Both the position numbers and the translations under genes were made by a program. Below, piece after piece: positions 16,277 to 25,889 of a stretch of 64,000 nucleotides of DNA. Position 1 is the first letter of the stretch; each line of letters opens with the position of its first letter. The notes under the pieces are model-generated. The model made no database searches, was not told the DNA's origin, and was given only the letters and a program-made list of their open reading frames with translations. The DNA is from Pseudomonas lini (GTDB lineage: Bacteria; Pseudomonadota; Gammaproteobacteria; Pseudomonadales; Pseudomonadaceae). The stretch covers positions 1,240,001 through 1,304,000 of the forward strand of contig NZ_OZ061318.1 in NCBI RefSeq assembly GCF_964063345.1, read 5' to 3'.

Positions 16277-18250
16277 ATGCAAACGCCCCTGATTGACCTG
16301 CGACAGATCCGCAAAGCCTACGGCGGTGGCGACAGCCCCTTGGTGGAGGTGCTGCGCGGTATCGACCTGTCGATCCATGCCGGCGAATTTGTCGCCATCG
16401 TCGGCGCTTCCGGCTCCGGCAAATCGACCCTGATGAACATCCTCGGCTGCCTCGACCGCCCCACCAGCGGCGACTACCTGTTCGCCGGGGAAAACGTCGC
16501 AGGCCTGGGCAGTGATGAACTGGCGTGGCTACGGCGCGAGGCCTTCGGCTTCGTGTTTCAGGGTTACCACCTGATCCCGTCCGGATCGGCCCAGGAAAAC
16601 GTCGAGATGCCAGCCATCTATGCCGGCACTCCGGCGGACGAACGCCATGCCCGCGCGGCGGCCCTGCTCGAACGTCTCGGCCTGGGTTCGCGCACCGGCA
16701 ACCGTCCGCATCAGCTCTCCGGTGGCCAGCAACAACGAGTGTCGATCGCCCGCGCCTTGATGAACGGCGGCCACATCATTCTCGCCGACGAACCCACCGG
16801 CGCCCTCGACAGCCACAGCGGCGCCGAAGTCATGACCCTGCTCGATGAACTGGCCAGCCAGGGGCATGTGGTGATCCTGATCACCCACGACCGCGAAGTG
16901 GCCAGACGCGCCAACCGGGTCATCGAAATCCGCGACGGCTTGATTATCAGCGACACCGCCACACATCCTTCGGATGCCCCGCGCACGGCCCGTCCCGGCG
17001 CACTGCAAGCCGTAGACCTGCGCCAGCGCCTGAGTGCCGGCAGCGAGCCCAATGGCGCCTGGAAGGGCGAACTGCTGGACGCGGTTCAGGCGGCCTGGCG
17101 CGTGATGTGGATCAACCGCTTCCGCACCGCCCTGACGCTACTGGGGATTGTCATTGGCGTCGCGTCGGTGGTGGTGATGCTGGCGGTGGGCGAAGGCAGC
17201 AAGCGGCAAGTAATGGCGCAGATGGGCGCCTTCGGCTCCAACATCATTTACCTCAGCGGCGCCGCGCCCAATCCGCGTACGCCGCCCGGGATCATTACCC
17301 TCGACGACGTCGCCGCGCTCGCCAACCTGCCTCAGGTGCAGCGGATCATGCCGGTCAACGGCTCGACGGCCGGCGTGCGTTTCGGCAACGCCGATCACAC
17401 CGCCTATGTGGGCGGCAACGACACCAACTTCCCGAGCATTTTCAATTGGCCGGTGGTTCAAGGCAGCTATTTCACCCAGGCCGATGAAGACAGCGCCGCC
17501 GCGGTCGCGGTGATCGGCCACAAGGTCCGGGAGAAGCTGTTCAAAGACCTGAGCGACCCGATCGGCCAGTACATCCTGATCGAAAACGTACCGTTTCAGG
17601 TGCTCGGCGTGCTGGCCGAAAAAGGCTCCAGTTCCGGCGACTCCGACAGCGACAACCGCATTGCCGTGCCCTACTCGGCAGCCAGCGTGCGTCTGTTTGG
17701 CAGTCGCAACCCCGAGTATGTGGTGATCGCCGCCAAGGATGCGCGCAAGGTCAAGGAGGCCGAGCAGGCAATCGAACAAACGATGCTGCGCGAGCACAAG
17801 GGCAAGCGCGATTTCGAGCTGACCAACAACGCCGCGATGATCCAGGCCGAGGCTCGCACCCAGGGCACGCTGTCATTGATGCTCGGTTCGATTGCGGCGA
17901 TTTCGCTGCTGGTCGGCGGCATTGGCGTCATGAACATCATGCTGATGACGGTGCGCGAACGCACCCGGGAAATCGGTATTCGCATGGCCACCGGCGCCCG
18001 TCAGCGCGACATCCTGCGCCAGTTTCTCACCGAGGCGGTGATGCTTTCTGTGGTCGGCGGTGTCGCCGGGATCGGTCTGGCGCTGTTGGTCGGTGGCGTG
18101 CTGCTGCTGAGCAATGTCGCGGTCGCGTTCCAGTTGATCGCCGTGCTCGGCGCCTTCGGCTGCGCCCTGGTCACCGGTGTCATCTTCGGCTTCATGCCTG
18201 CCCGCAAGGCTGCCCGGCTCGATCCGGTCACGGCCCTTACCAGTGAATGA
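16277..18250 (+). CDS. pvdT: MacB-type pyoverdine efflux ABC transporter PvdT
   Basis: A 657-residue fused ATPase-permease. The N-terminal ABC domain shows Walker [10 protein letters not shown] (about residues 42-50), the signature [15 protein letters not shown] (about 145-159) and Walker [14 protein letters not shown] first membrane helix lies near 280-300, a large MacB periplasmic domain at about 305-525, and three C-terminal helices follow (about 535-560, 590-620, 625-645). It powers PvdR-OpmQ from the inner membrane. It begins immediately after pvdR and ends 7 bp before opmQ, indicating one transcript. Confidence 0.96.
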   Translation: MQTPLIDLRQIRKAYGGGDSPLVEVLRGIDLSIHAGEFVAIVGASGSGKSTLMNILGCLDRPTSGDYLFAGENVAGLGSDELAWLRREAFGFVFQGYHLIPSGSAQENVEMPAIYAGTPADERHARAAALLERLGLGSRTGNRPHQLSGGQQQRVSIARALMNGGHIILADEPTGALDSHSGAEVMTLLDELASQGHVVILITHDREVARRANRVIEIRDGLIISDTATHPSDAPRTARPGALQAVDLRQRLSAGSEPNGAWKGELLDAVQAAWRVMWINRFRTALTLLGIVIGVASVVVMLAVGEGSKRQVMAQMGAFGSNIIYLSGAAPNPRTPPGIITLDDVAALANLPQVQRIMPVNGSTAGVRFGNADHTAYVGGNDTNFPSIFNWPVVQGSYFTQADEDSAAAVAVIGHKVREKLFKDLSDPIGQYILIENVPFQVLGVLAEKGSSSGDSDSDNRIAVPYSAASVRLFGSRNPEYVVIAAKDARKVKEAEQAIEQTMLREHKGKRDFELTNNAAMIQAEARTQGTLSLMLGSIAAISLLVGGIGVMNIMLMTVRERTREIGIRMATGARQRDILRQFLTEAVMLSVVGGVAGIGLALLVGGVLLLSNVAVAFQLIAVLGAFGCALVTGVIFGFMPARKAARLDPVTALTSE

Positions 18251-18257
18251 TCGACCT

Positions 18258-19652
18258 ATGAAAGTGCCCCTGACCCTTCTGGCCGCCAGCCTGTTGCTGG
18301 CCGCCTGCAGCAACCCTGCGCCGCGCCCCGACAGCGGCCTGCAACCACCCGCCGCCTGGCAATCGCCGAACACCGCGGCCGCAGCACACAGCAATCGGCA
18401 ATGGTGGATGCAGTTCGGCAGCCCACAACTGAATCGCCTGATCGACCAGGCCAGCGTGGGCAGCCATGACCTGGCTGCCGCCGTCGCCCGGGTGCAGCAG
18501 GCCCAGGCCAGCGCCACCATCGCCGGCGCCCCGCTGCTGCCCGAACTCAAGGCTGGCCTCAACGCCAATCGCCAACGCTTGCTGCATGGCAAGGGCTACA
18601 GCCAACTGGACGTCAGCCCCGATAATCGCTCGCTGAATTATTACGATGCGGAACTGAGCGCCAGTTACGAAATCGATTTCTGGGGCGGCAAACGGGCGGC
18701 CCGGGACAGCGCCCTGCTCGGCTTGCAGGCCAGCGAGTTCGACCGGGCCACCGTGGAACTGACCTTGCAAAGCGGCGTGGCCAACAGCTACACCCAGGCC
18801 TTGTCATTGCGTGAACAGCAACGGATCGCCGAGCTGAACCTGGCCAACGCCCAAAGCGTTTTGCGATTGGTGCAGACCCGCTACGACGCCGGCAGCGCCA
18901 CCGCACTGGAACTGGCTCAGCAAAAAAGCCTGGTGGCCGAGCAGCAACGCAAACTGCCGCTGGTGCAGCAACAGGCCCGGGAAGCGCGGATCACCCTCGC
19001 CGCCCTGCTCGGCCAACCGGTGCAGGCACTGACGCTGGCGGAACAGCCGTTCGATCAATTGCATTGGCCGCAGATTGCCAGCGGCGTGCCCAGTGAGTTG
19101 TTGAGCCGCCGCCCGGACATCGCCAGCGCCGAAGCCAAACTTGCCGCCGCCCAGGCCGATGTGACCGTCGCCCGCGCGGCGATGCTGCCCACCCTGACGC
19201 TCACCGCCAGCCTGGGCACTGGCGCCGACCTGGCTTCAGATCTGTTGCGCACGACTTTTTACAACCTGTCCTCGGGGCTGGTGGCGCCGGTCTTCAACAA
19301 TGGTCACCTCAGTGCCTCCCGCGACAAAGCCACGGCGCGTCAACAGGAACTGCTGGAAACCTATCGAGGGGCAATCATCAATGGCTTCGCCGATGTGGAA
19401 AAAGCCCTCAACAGCATTCATGGGCTGGACGAACAACGTCAGTGGCAAGGGGAAGAATTGAGCCAGGCGCAGACCGCTTTCGACATCGCCCAGAGCCGCT
19501 ACCAGGCCGGCGCCGAAGACCTGCTCACGGTGCTGCAAACCCAGCGCACGCTGTATGCCGCCCAGGATATGAATGTGCAGCTGAGATTGTCGCGGTTGCA
19601 GGCCAGTATTGCGCTGTACAAGGCGTTGGGTGGGGGGTGGCAAGTCCTTTAG
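18258..19652 (+). CDS. opmQ: outer-membrane efflux lipoprotein OpmQ
   Basis: A 464-residue TolC/NodT-family outer-membrane factor. It starts with a lipoprotein signal (lipobox LLAAC, Cys about residue 17). Two internally repeated OEP halves follow, with helical segments such as LQSGVANSYTQALSLREQQRIAELN and the conserved SRRPDIASAEAKLAAAQADV (about residues 280-300). It is the exit duct for PvdRT. The start at 18258 (MKVPLTLL) lies 7 bp after the pvdT stop; the longer upstream reading has no signal peptide. Convergent with pvdP across a REPIN. Confidence 0.95.
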   Translation: MKVPLTLLAASLLLAACSNPAPRPDSGLQPPAAWQSPNTAAAAHSNRQWWMQFGSPQLNRLIDQASVGSHDLAAAVARVQQAQASATIAGAPLLPELKAGLNANRQRLLHGKGYSQLDVSPDNRSLNYYDAELSASYEIDFWGGKRAARDSALLGLQASEFDRATVELTLQSGVANSYTQALSLREQQRIAELNLANAQSVLRLVQTRYDAGSATALELAQQKSLVAEQQRKLPLVQQQAREARITLAALLGQPVQALTLAEQPFDQLHWPQIASGVPSELLSRRPDIASAEAKLAAAQADVTVARAAMLPTLTLTASLGTGADLASDLLRTTFYNLSSGLVAPVFNNGHLSASRDKATARQQELLETYRGAIINGFADVEKALNSIHGLDEQRQWQGEELSQAQTAFDIAQSRYQAGAEDLLTVLQTQRTLYAAQDMNVQLRLSRLQASIALYKALGGGWQVL

Positions 19653-19675
19653 CTCAGTGTGAGCATTGAGATCGC

Positions 19676-19768
19676 TATCGCGAGCAGGCTCGCTCCCACA
19701 GTAGATCTTCAGTGAACACAAATTCTGTGTACTACAAAGATCCAGTGTGGGAGCGAGCCTGCTCGCGA
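19676..19768. repeat. REPIN
   Basis: Inverted REP cores (TCGCGAGCAGGCTCGCTCCC and complement) in the convergent gap between opmQ and pvdP. Confidence 0.85.
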
Positions 19769-19792
19769 AGAACGATAACGCGGTCTATCTGC

Positions 19793-21418
19793 TTAAACCG
19801 GCCACCCCTTGACCTTCAAATGCCGCGCATACCACGGCCGTCGCGGCACTTTGCGCAACAGGTCGCTCATGCTGTCTTCATCGCCAAACGTAATGCGCAA
19901 CGCCAGCTTCATGGTTTCCGGGTCCATTTCCACCGAGCGCCCCGTTTGCAGGCCCGGGGTCGTGCTGCAACCGTGAGTATCCGGCCCGAGCCATGGGTCG
20001 CCGACTTCCACCCAACGCCCCGGCGCAAACCACGGCACGCCGTTAACCTCCAGGCGGCTCAGCTCGCCCGGGTGAAAACGCTCATGGGCGCGGAACCAGT
20101 CTTCGATGCGATCGTCGATCCAGCCGTGGAAACGCCAGAACACCGGATTGACGTGGGACGAAAACGGATCACCGAGAAAGTCGTTTTCCGGGGCATACCA
20201 GCGCGCCGCGAAGTCGGCCTGATCCCGGGCCATCGGCACCGGTATCTCGTTGGACGGGTCCCGAGCCACCGACGCCCAGCGCATGTGCAGCCAGTCGTGC
20301 AGGCCCAACTCGACCTCCGAGCCGAACTGTCCGAGGGTCAGTTTCGACAGGTAACGCGGATCCCGGTATTGCGACTCCCAGACCTGGAAGTTGCTGTGAT
20401 AGGTCTCTGCCGCTTTGATGTCACTGACCCACTTGGTGTATTCGTCATCGCCCTCGGTCAACCAGGTGGGCGGCAAGGCATTGCCATCGTGATTGTCGAA
20501 ATAGCGCGCGAAGCCCTGGCGATCACGCTCGAGTTCCGGCTGCGGCAAGGGGAACGCCGGCCATGAAGGCAAATCCTGCATGGACCGGGCGATGCCGAGC
20601 ATGTGCCGGTGCATGTAGAAAAAATCGATGCCCGAACCGTTGCGGTCCTTGCGCGGCCCGCGGGCATCACGCTCCTTATCCCGTGGGCCGGGTTGCCAGC
20701 CGATACCGCGCAACGCCTCGCGTTTTTTCTCCGAGAGCTTGTGCCATTTGTCCCGGGACGCGTGCCAGAGCTGATGAAACAATCGATGCTCGGGGGACAC
20801 CAGCCACGCCAGAAACGCCGGGTTGAGGGCGGTTCGCTCCCGCGCTTCGGGAAACCGGCGCTTGATGGCAATAAAGCGGTTGTCGAGTTCGGGCAAACCC
20901 AACGGGCGATTCAGGCTCAGTACCTGGCCGCTGAACGTGCCGCTGCCGGCGTTGCCGAAAGCGGCCCAGACTTCGTCGAGTTTTGCCTTGAACTCATACA
21001 CCGGCGCCACCAGCGGGGCGTCGGTGCGCATCAGCCGCCAGTACAGTTCGGCGCCCTTGGCCGGCGCCAGATCGCCGATGACCTGATAGCACGGCTGGCC
21101 TTCCCCACGCAGGTGAGTGCCGGTGTCCAGGCAACCGCGCAACCCGCGCCCGCGATGAGCGATGTCGAGAAACAGCTCCAGCCCGTCCTGCGGCAAGCCA
21201 TCAAGCCCGGCATCGCTGCCGACAAAACGAATGTCCCAGACTCCGCGCAAGCTGTCGGCCAGTTGCTGCCCGGCGGTGCTCGCCAGGTCGACCGTGGCCT
21301 CCCCCGGCGTGATCGGTTCCTTTTCCCGGGTCAGCTCACGATGTGTATAAAAAGCGGCAGGCACCGCAGCGCCCGTGAGCGCCAGGCCCGCCATGAACCA
21401 GCGTCGAGAAATCGTCAT
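19793..21418 (-). CDS. pvdP: periplasmic tyrosinase PvdP (chromophore maturation)
   Basis: A 541-residue copper enzyme that oxidises the D-Tyr-derived part of ferribactin to form the pyoverdine chromophore in the periplasm. A Tat signal begins the protein (SRRWFMAGLALTGAAV). Tyrosinase-like copper ligands are suggested by EHRLFHQLWHASRDKW, LHDWLHMRWA and NPVFWRFHGWIDDRIEDW. The start at 21418 (MTISRRWF) places the twin Arg correctly; an upstream in-frame start at 21457 is not needed. It is transcribed away from pvdMNO, with its own PvdS box 46 bp upstream. Confidence 0.94.
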   Translation of the reverse strand: MTISRRWFMAGLALTGAAVPAAFYTHRELTREKEPITPGEATVDLASTAGQQLADSLRGVWDIRFVGSDAGLDGLPQDGLELFLDIAHRGRGLRGCLDTGTHLRGEGQPCYQVIGDLAPAKGAELYWRLMRTDAPLVAPVYEFKAKLDEVWAAFGNAGSGTFSGQVLSLNRPLGLPELDNRFIAIKRRFPEARERTALNPAFLAWLVSPEHRLFHQLWHASRDKWHKLSEKKREALRGIGWQPGPRDKERDARGPRKDRNGSGIDFFYMHRHMLGIARSMQDLPSWPAFPLPQPELERDRQGFARYFDNHDGNALPPTWLTEGDDEYTKWVSDIKAAETYHSNFQVWESQYRDPRYLSKLTLGQFGSEVELGLHDWLHMRWASVARDPSNEIPVPMARDQADFAARWYAPENDFLGDPFSSHVNPVFWRFHGWIDDRIEDWFRAHERFHPGELSRLEVNGVPWFAPGRWVEVGDPWLGPDTHGCSTTPGLQTGRSVEMDPETMKLALRITFGDEDSMSDLLRKVPRRPWYARHLKVKGWPV

Positions 21419-21463
21419 TGCCCTACCTGTGTCAGCCATGAAGCAGGCTTTATCCAAGCTAGA

Positions 21464-21487
21464 ACGTTTGTTGTGGGGGGAAATTTA
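21464..21487 (-). promoter_or_regulatory. PvdS iron-starvation box upstream of pvdP
   Basis: On the minus strand TAAAT, 16 bases (including a C6 run), CGT. It drives pvdP and is back to back with the pvdM box across a REPIN. Confidence 0.85.
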
Positions 21488-21542
21488 AGCGCACCAGGCA
21501 GTGCTTTGTGGGGGGGGCTTTCCTCTGGAGTGAGGGCTTTCC

Positions 21543-21663
21543 TGTGGCGAGGGAGCTTGCTCCCGCTGGAGCGCGGAGCGGTCCTGATTTTTCTCAGACA
21601 GATCGCGTCTGCTGGATTTACGACTGCTTCGCAGCCGAGCGGGAGCAAGCTCCCTCGCCACAG
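21543..21663. repeat. REPIN between the pvdP and pvdM promoters
   Basis: Inverted REP cores of the GTGGCGAGGGAGCTTGCTCC class flank a spacer of about 75 bp. It separates the two divergent PvdS promoters in the 342-bp pvdP-pvdM gap. Confidence 0.85.
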
Positions 21664-21680
21664 GGAATCGCACAAGTCCT

Positions 21681-21704
21681 TAATTTTTTCTATTGGTCAC
21701 TCGT
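21681..21704 (+). promoter_or_regulatory. PvdS iron-starvation box (TAATT variant) upstream of pvdM
   Basis: TAATT, 16 bases, CGT on the plus strand, 57 bp before pvdM. It differs from consensus by one base in the -35 element, as does the box at 60475-60498. Confidence 0.7.
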
Positions 21705-21760
21705 TCTTCCCAGATAGCAAAGGCCCCTGCGCCTGCACCGGGGCGGCGAACCTGACTGAG

Positions 21761-23137
21761 ATGGCGATGAAAAAAACACGTTCGAAAAAAGCTCTGTACC
21801 TCGGCCTGCCACTGGCCCTGGCTATCAGTGCCGGCGCAGGCTGGCTGGTCTGGGATTACGGGTTCAAGGACAATCCCGGCTACCCGGTCAAGGTCATGAA
21901 ACAGGCCACCGAACTGCAGGGGCGGATCCTTTCCTTCGACAGCCACATCACCGTCCCCCTGAGTTTCGGCGCCCACGGCAACGAGGCCGACAAGGACGGT
22001 TCCGGCCAGTTCGATTTGATCAAGGCCAACCGTGGCCGACTGTCCGGCGCGGCCCTGACAGTCTTCGGCTGGCCGGAAATGTGGAACGGCCCGAACGCGC
22101 CGCACAGGCCCACCGACGGTTTCGTCGAAGAAGCACGCAACCAGCAGGAAGTGCGCTACAAAATCATCTCCGGCCTGGTGCGCGATTTTCCCAATCAGGT
22201 CGGCATCGCCTACACCCCCGACGACTTCCGGCGCCTGCACGGCGAAGGCAAGTTTGCGATTTTCATCAGCATGCTCAACGCCTACCCGCTGGGCAATGAC
22301 CTGAGCAAACTGGACCTGTGGGCCGCCCGCGGTATGCGCATGTTCGGTTTCAGCTACATCGGCAACAACAGCTGGGCCGATTCGTCACGACCGCTGCCGT
22401 TTTTCAACGACTCCCCCGATGCCCTCGATGGGCTGTCGGACATCGGCAAACAAGCGGTGCAACGCCTGAACGATCTGGGCGTGATCATTGATGTGTCGCA
22501 GATGTCGACCAAAGGCCTGGAGCAAGTGGCGCAACTGAGCCGCACGCCGATGGTGGCCTCGCACTCGGCGCCACGGGCCTCGGTGGACATCCCGCGCAAC
22601 CTCAGCGACAAGGAGCTGCAGCTGATCAAGAACAGCGGCGGCGTGGTGCAGGTAGTCGGTTTCTCGCAATACCTCAAACCGCTGACCCAGGGCACACAGG
22701 ACAAACTCAACACCCTGCGCACACGTTTCGATTTGCCGCCATTGCCCAACCTGGCGATGGCGCTGATGCCGGGCGACCCGATCATCACCGCCTGGTCAGA
22801 ACAGAAGCTCGGTCAATACGCCAGCGGTCTGTACGCCATTCTCGAAGAAGAACCCAAGGCCACGCTCAAGGACCTCGGCGACGCCATCGATTACACCGTG
22901 CGCAAGGTCGGCATCGACCACGTCGGCATCGCTTCGGACTTCAACGACGGCGGCGGCATCAAGGGCTGGGAAAATGTCGGCGAAATCCGCAACGTCACCG
23001 CCGAACTGATCCAGCGCGGTTATTCCGAAGCCGATATCGCCAAGCTCTGGGGCGGTAACTTCCTGCGAGTCTGGGAACAGGTGCAAAAAGCCGCGAAGCC
23101 CACGCTGATTTCTCGACAGGAAACGGTAAAGCCATGA
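21761..23137 (+). CDS. pvdM: periplasmic dipeptidase-like protein PvdM
   Basis: A 458-residue member of the M19 renal-dipeptidase fold. An N-terminal signal anchor lies at about residues 8-30. The domain shows SFDSHITVPLSFG in the place of the metal-binding DGHxDxP motif and retains MVASHSAPRAS, GGVVQVVGF and VGIDHVGIASDFNDGGG. PvdM is required with PvdP for oxidation of ferribactin to dihydropyoverdine in the periplasm. The start is 21761 or 21767; the reading frame is open much further upstream but only by chance, as it crosses the REPIN. Its stop overlaps the pvdN start (ATGA). Confidence 0.94.
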   Translation: MAMKKTRSKKALYLGLPLALAISAGAGWLVWDYGFKDNPGYPVKVMKQATELQGRILSFDSHITVPLSFGAHGNEADKDGSGQFDLIKANRGRLSGAALTVFGWPEMWNGPNAPHRPTDGFVEEARNQQEVRYKIISGLVRDFPNQVGIAYTPDDFRRLHGEGKFAIFISMLNAYPLGNDLSKLDLWAARGMRMFGFSYIGNNSWADSSRPLPFFNDSPDALDGLSDIGKQAVQRLNDLGVIIDVSQMSTKGLEQVAQLSRTPMVASHSAPRASVDIPRNLSDKELQLIKNSGGVVQVVGFSQYLKPLTQGTQDKLNTLRTRFDLPPLPNLAMALMPGDPIITAWSEQKLGQYASGLYAILEEEPKATLKDLGDAIDYTVRKVGIDHVGIASDFNDGGGIKGWENVGEIRNVTAELIQRGYSEADIAKLWGGNFLRVWEQVQKAAKPTLISRQETVKP

Positions 23138-24420
23138 GTGACCGTCGTACTTTTCTGAAACAGGCCGGGGTCCTCGCCGCCGGCCTGCCGTTGGGTGCCA
23201 GCCTCGGCTCATCGGTCGCCGCCGCGCAGATGCAAACCCTGCCCCGGGACAAATGGGCGCAATTGCGTCAGCTGTTCGAGCAGGACCCGAACTACATCCA
23301 CTTTGCCAACTTCCTGGTGACCTCCCACCCCAAACCCGTGCGCGAGGCCATCGCCCGTCACCGCGCAGCTCTCGATCTGAATCCCGGTCTGGCCATGGAC
23401 TGGGACCTGGGCGTGACCCACCAGCGCGAAGAAAACGTGCGGCTCTGGGCCGGTCGATATTTGCAGGCCAAACCGACACAGATCGCCCTCACAGGCAGCA
23501 CCACCGAAGGCCTGGCGATGATTTATGGCGGCGTACAGGTGCGCGCCGATCAGGAAATCCTCACCACGGTTCACGAGCATTACTCCACAAACAACATCCT
23601 GCATTTTCGCAACCAGCGCGATGGCACCAAGGTGCGCAAAATTCAGTTGTTCGAGCAGCCACAGTCGATCTCGGCCGACCAAGTGCTGGATACCATCAAC
23701 CGCAACATCCGCCCCGAGACCCGCGTGCTGGGCATGACCTGGGTGCACTCGGGCAGTGGCGTGAAGCTGCCGATCAGCGACATCGCCAGACTCGTGGATG
23801 AACACAATCGTCAGCGCGACGACAAGGACCGGATCGTTTACGTGGTCGACGGTGTGCACGGCTTTGGCGTCGAAGACCTGAGTTTCCCGGCGATGAACTG
23901 CGACTTTTTCATTGCCGGCACACACAAATGGATGTTCGGCCCCCGCGGCACCGGCATCGTTTGCAGCCGTAGCGAAGAGCTGAAATACGTCAGCCCGAGC
24001 GTGCCGACCTTCTCCGAAGCCACGACCTTCTCCACCACCATGTCCCCGGGCGGCTATCACGCCTTCGAACATCGCTGGGCCGTGGATGAAGCATTCAAAT
24101 TGCACCTGGAACTGGGCAAGGCCGACATCCAGGCGCGCATCCATCAGCTCAACAGCTACCTGAAACAGCGATTGCTGGAACAGCCGGGCATCGAACTGGT
24201 CACCCCGGTCGATCCGAGGTTTTCGGCGGGTTTCAGCTTCTTCCGGGTCAAGGGTCAGGACGGCGATGCGGTGGCGGCTCACCTGATGCAAAACCGGATC
24301 GTCAGCGATGCGGTCAGTCGCGACGTCGGCCCGGTGATCCGCACCGCACCCGGCCTGCTCAATACCGAAGCCGAGGTGGACCGCTTCATCGACGTGCTGG
24401 GCAAAAAGCGCTCTGCGTGA
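23134..24420 (+). CDS. pvdN: PLP-dependent periplasmic enzyme PvdN
   Basis: A 428-residue aminotransferase class V-fold enzyme with a Tat signal (SDRRTFLKQAGVLAAGLPLG). The PLP Schiff-base Lys is in FIAGTHKWMFGPRGTG (about residue 268), and the PLP phosphate and ring contacts fit TGSTTEGLAM and VVDGVHGFG. PvdN converts the glutamic-acid side chain on the chromophore to the succinamide form. It overlaps pvdM by 4 bp and so is translationally coupled. A composite REPIN separates it from pvdO. Confidence 0.95.
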   Translation: MSDRRTFLKQAGVLAAGLPLGASLGSSVAAAQMQTLPRDKWAQLRQLFEQDPNYIHFANFLVTSHPKPVREAIARHRAALDLNPGLAMDWDLGVTHQREENVRLWAGRYLQAKPTQIALTGSTTEGLAMIYGGVQVRADQEILTTVHEHYSTNNILHFRNQRDGTKVRKIQLFEQPQSISADQVLDTINRNIRPETRVLGMTWVHSGSGVKLPISDIARLVDEHNRQRDDKDRIVYVVDGVHGFGVEDLSFPAMNCDFFIAGTHKWMFGPRGTGIVCSRSEELKYVSPSVPTFSEATTFSTTMSPGGYHAFEHRWAVDEAFKLHLELGKADIQARIHQLNSYLKQRLLEQPGIELVTPVDPRFSAGFSFFRVKGQDGDAVAAHLMQNRIVSDAVSRDVGPVIRTAPGLLNTEAEVDRFIDVLGKKRSA

Positions 24421-24436
24421 ACATTCGCTGCGAGGC

Positions 24437-24649
24437 CAATGCAGTTCACTTAAGAGCGTCTGAGTCAGAGACCTGTGGCGAGCGAGCTTGCTCGCGCTTG
24501 AGTGCGTAGCACTCACAAAAATCGGCAAGAGTTGTCAGATTTTTGGGGCCGCTGCGCAGCCCAGCGCGAGCAAGCTCGCTCGCCACAAAAGCTCGCTTTC
24601 CACAAAAGGCAGGCATGACTGATGAGCGCGCTTCAAGTGAACAGCATTG
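24437..24649. mobile_element. MITE-like composite REPIN with flanking 11-bp direct repeat
   Basis: Terminal inverted arms CAATGCAGTTCACTTAAG (24437) and CTTCAAGTGAACAGCATTG (ending 24649) enclose a REP pair of the GTGGCGAGCGAGCTTGCTCG class. An 11-bp perfect direct repeat CGCTGCGAGGC lies immediately outside both ends (24426-24436, 24650-24660), as expected for target-site duplication. It is inserted between pvdN and pvdO. Confidence 0.8.
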
Positions 24650-24687
24650 CGCTGCGAGGCACAGTTTTCCTTTAACCGAGACGACTT

Positions 24688-25575
24688 ATGAAAACGCTGC
24701 ATATGCCCTCTTCCCTGCGAAACCTATCGGCCCTGGCACTGACCGCACTGCTCGCCGGTCTGCTGCCCGGCGCCGCCCAGGCCGCGAACCCGCCTGCTCC
24801 CGGCAAGGTGTTCAAGGACTGCAAGGACTGTCCGGAAATGGTCGTGCTGCCCGCCGGCCGCTACACCATGGGCACGCCAGAGGATGAAGTCGGCCACCAG
24901 CCCGATGAAGGCCCGCGGCATGAAGTGACCTTCACCCGCCCTTTCGCCATCAGCCGCTTCCAGGTACTGGTCGGCGAATGGGACGCGTACGTGCGCGCCA
25001 CCGGCAACACTCCCGCCGACTTCGATGATCGCCCGGGCCGTCGCTGCACGGCCGGCAAACCCAGCTTCAAACAGACCGCACGCCACCCGGCCGTGTGCAT
25101 GAACGTTGCCGAAGCCGAGGGCTACATTGCCTGGCTGTCGAAGAAAACCGGTCATGCCTATCGCATGCCCAGCGAGTCGATCCGTGAGTACGCCGCCCGC
25201 GCCGGCAGTACCGGGTCTTTCCCGTTTGCGTTCGATGCAGGCGCCGACTACCAGATCTCCAAAAACGCCAACACCTACGGCGCCGCCGACGGCTACAACT
25301 TCACCTCCCCGGCCGGCACCTTCCCGGCCAACGCCTTTGGCGTGTTCGACATGCACGGCAATGTCTACGAGTGGGTCGCCGACTGCTACCGCGAAGACTA
25401 TGTCGGGGTGCCCAGCGATGGCAGTCCGTGGCTGGAGCAGAACTGCAAACGCCAGGTCATGCGCGGCAACGACTGGGGCGAAGCGCCGGTGTTTTCCCGC
25501 TCCGGCAATCGCAACAGCAGCCTGCCCACCAGCAGCGGCGACTGGCTGGGGTTTCGCGTGGTGCGTGAGCTCTGA
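24688..25575 (+). CDS. pvdO: formylglycine-generating-enzyme-like protein PvdO
   Basis: A 295-residue FGE-sulfatase domain protein with a Sec-type signal peptide (about residues 1-31, ending AAQA). Family features include FKDCKDCPEMVVLPAGRYTMG at the domain start, FDMHGNVYEWVADCY and the C-terminal GFRVVREL. PvdO acts in the periplasm on the last oxidation from dihydropyoverdine to pyoverdine. It is third in the pvdMNO order. The 267-bp gap to pvdN contains the MITE-like element, so cotranscription may be weakened; no separate PvdS box was found. Confidence 0.95.
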   Translation: MKTLHMPSSLRNLSALALTALLAGLLPGAAQAANPPAPGKVFKDCKDCPEMVVLPAGRYTMGTPEDEVGHQPDEGPRHEVTFTRPFAISRFQVLVGEWDAYVRATGNTPADFDDRPGRRCTAGKPSFKQTARHPAVCMNVAEAEGYIAWLSKKTGHAYRMPSESIREYAARAGSTGSFPFAFDAGADYQISKNANTYGAADGYNFTSPAGTFPANAFGVFDMHGNVYEWVADCYREDYVGVPSDGSPWLEQNCKRQVMRGNDWGEAPVFSRSGNRNSSLPTSSGDWLGFRVVREL

Positions 25576-25579
25576 ATCC

Positions 25580-25781
25580 TTTGTGGCGAGGGGGCTTGCC
25601 CTGATGCCGGTCAGTTTACGGAGATCTTGAAGCTGAAGGTCCCTTGTGGCGAGGGAGCTTGCTCCCGCTCGGCTGCGCAGCAGTCGCAAAAGCCTGAGCA
25701 TACGGTATGTCTGAAAAACCGTGATCGCCGGGATTGGGGCCGCTACGCGCCCCAGCGGGAGCAAGCTCCCTCGCCACAGGT
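25580..25781. repeat. REPIN plus isolated REP half
   Basis: A lone REP half (TGTGGCGAGGGGGCTTGCC) is followed by a full inverted pair at 25644-25780. The spacer of the pair closely matches that of the element at 32233-32367 (shared GTATGTCTGAAAAACCGTGA), so the two are recent relatives. Confidence 0.8.
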
Positions 25782-25811
25782 CTTGTGTCTGACGCGCTAT
25801 CTATTGGCGAT

Positions 25812-25835
25812 TAAATAAACTCCGCAACCATTCGT
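25812..25835 (+). promoter_or_regulatory. PvdS iron-starvation box upstream of pvdE
   Basis: TAAAT, 16 bases, CGT on the plus strand, 55 bp before the pvdE ATG. It makes pvdE an independently PvdS-driven gene. Confidence 0.85.
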
Positions 25836-25889
25836 TTTCCTTAAGTACCGGCACTCCCTCCGCACTCCGCATCGAAGCAGGAATCCTCC

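Noticed and set aside
20603..21760. Upstream in-frame extension of pvdM (about 386 codons)
   Set aside because: It runs antisense through pvdP and across the REPIN and two promoters. The true start is the ATG at 21761 or 21767 before a signal-anchor sequence.
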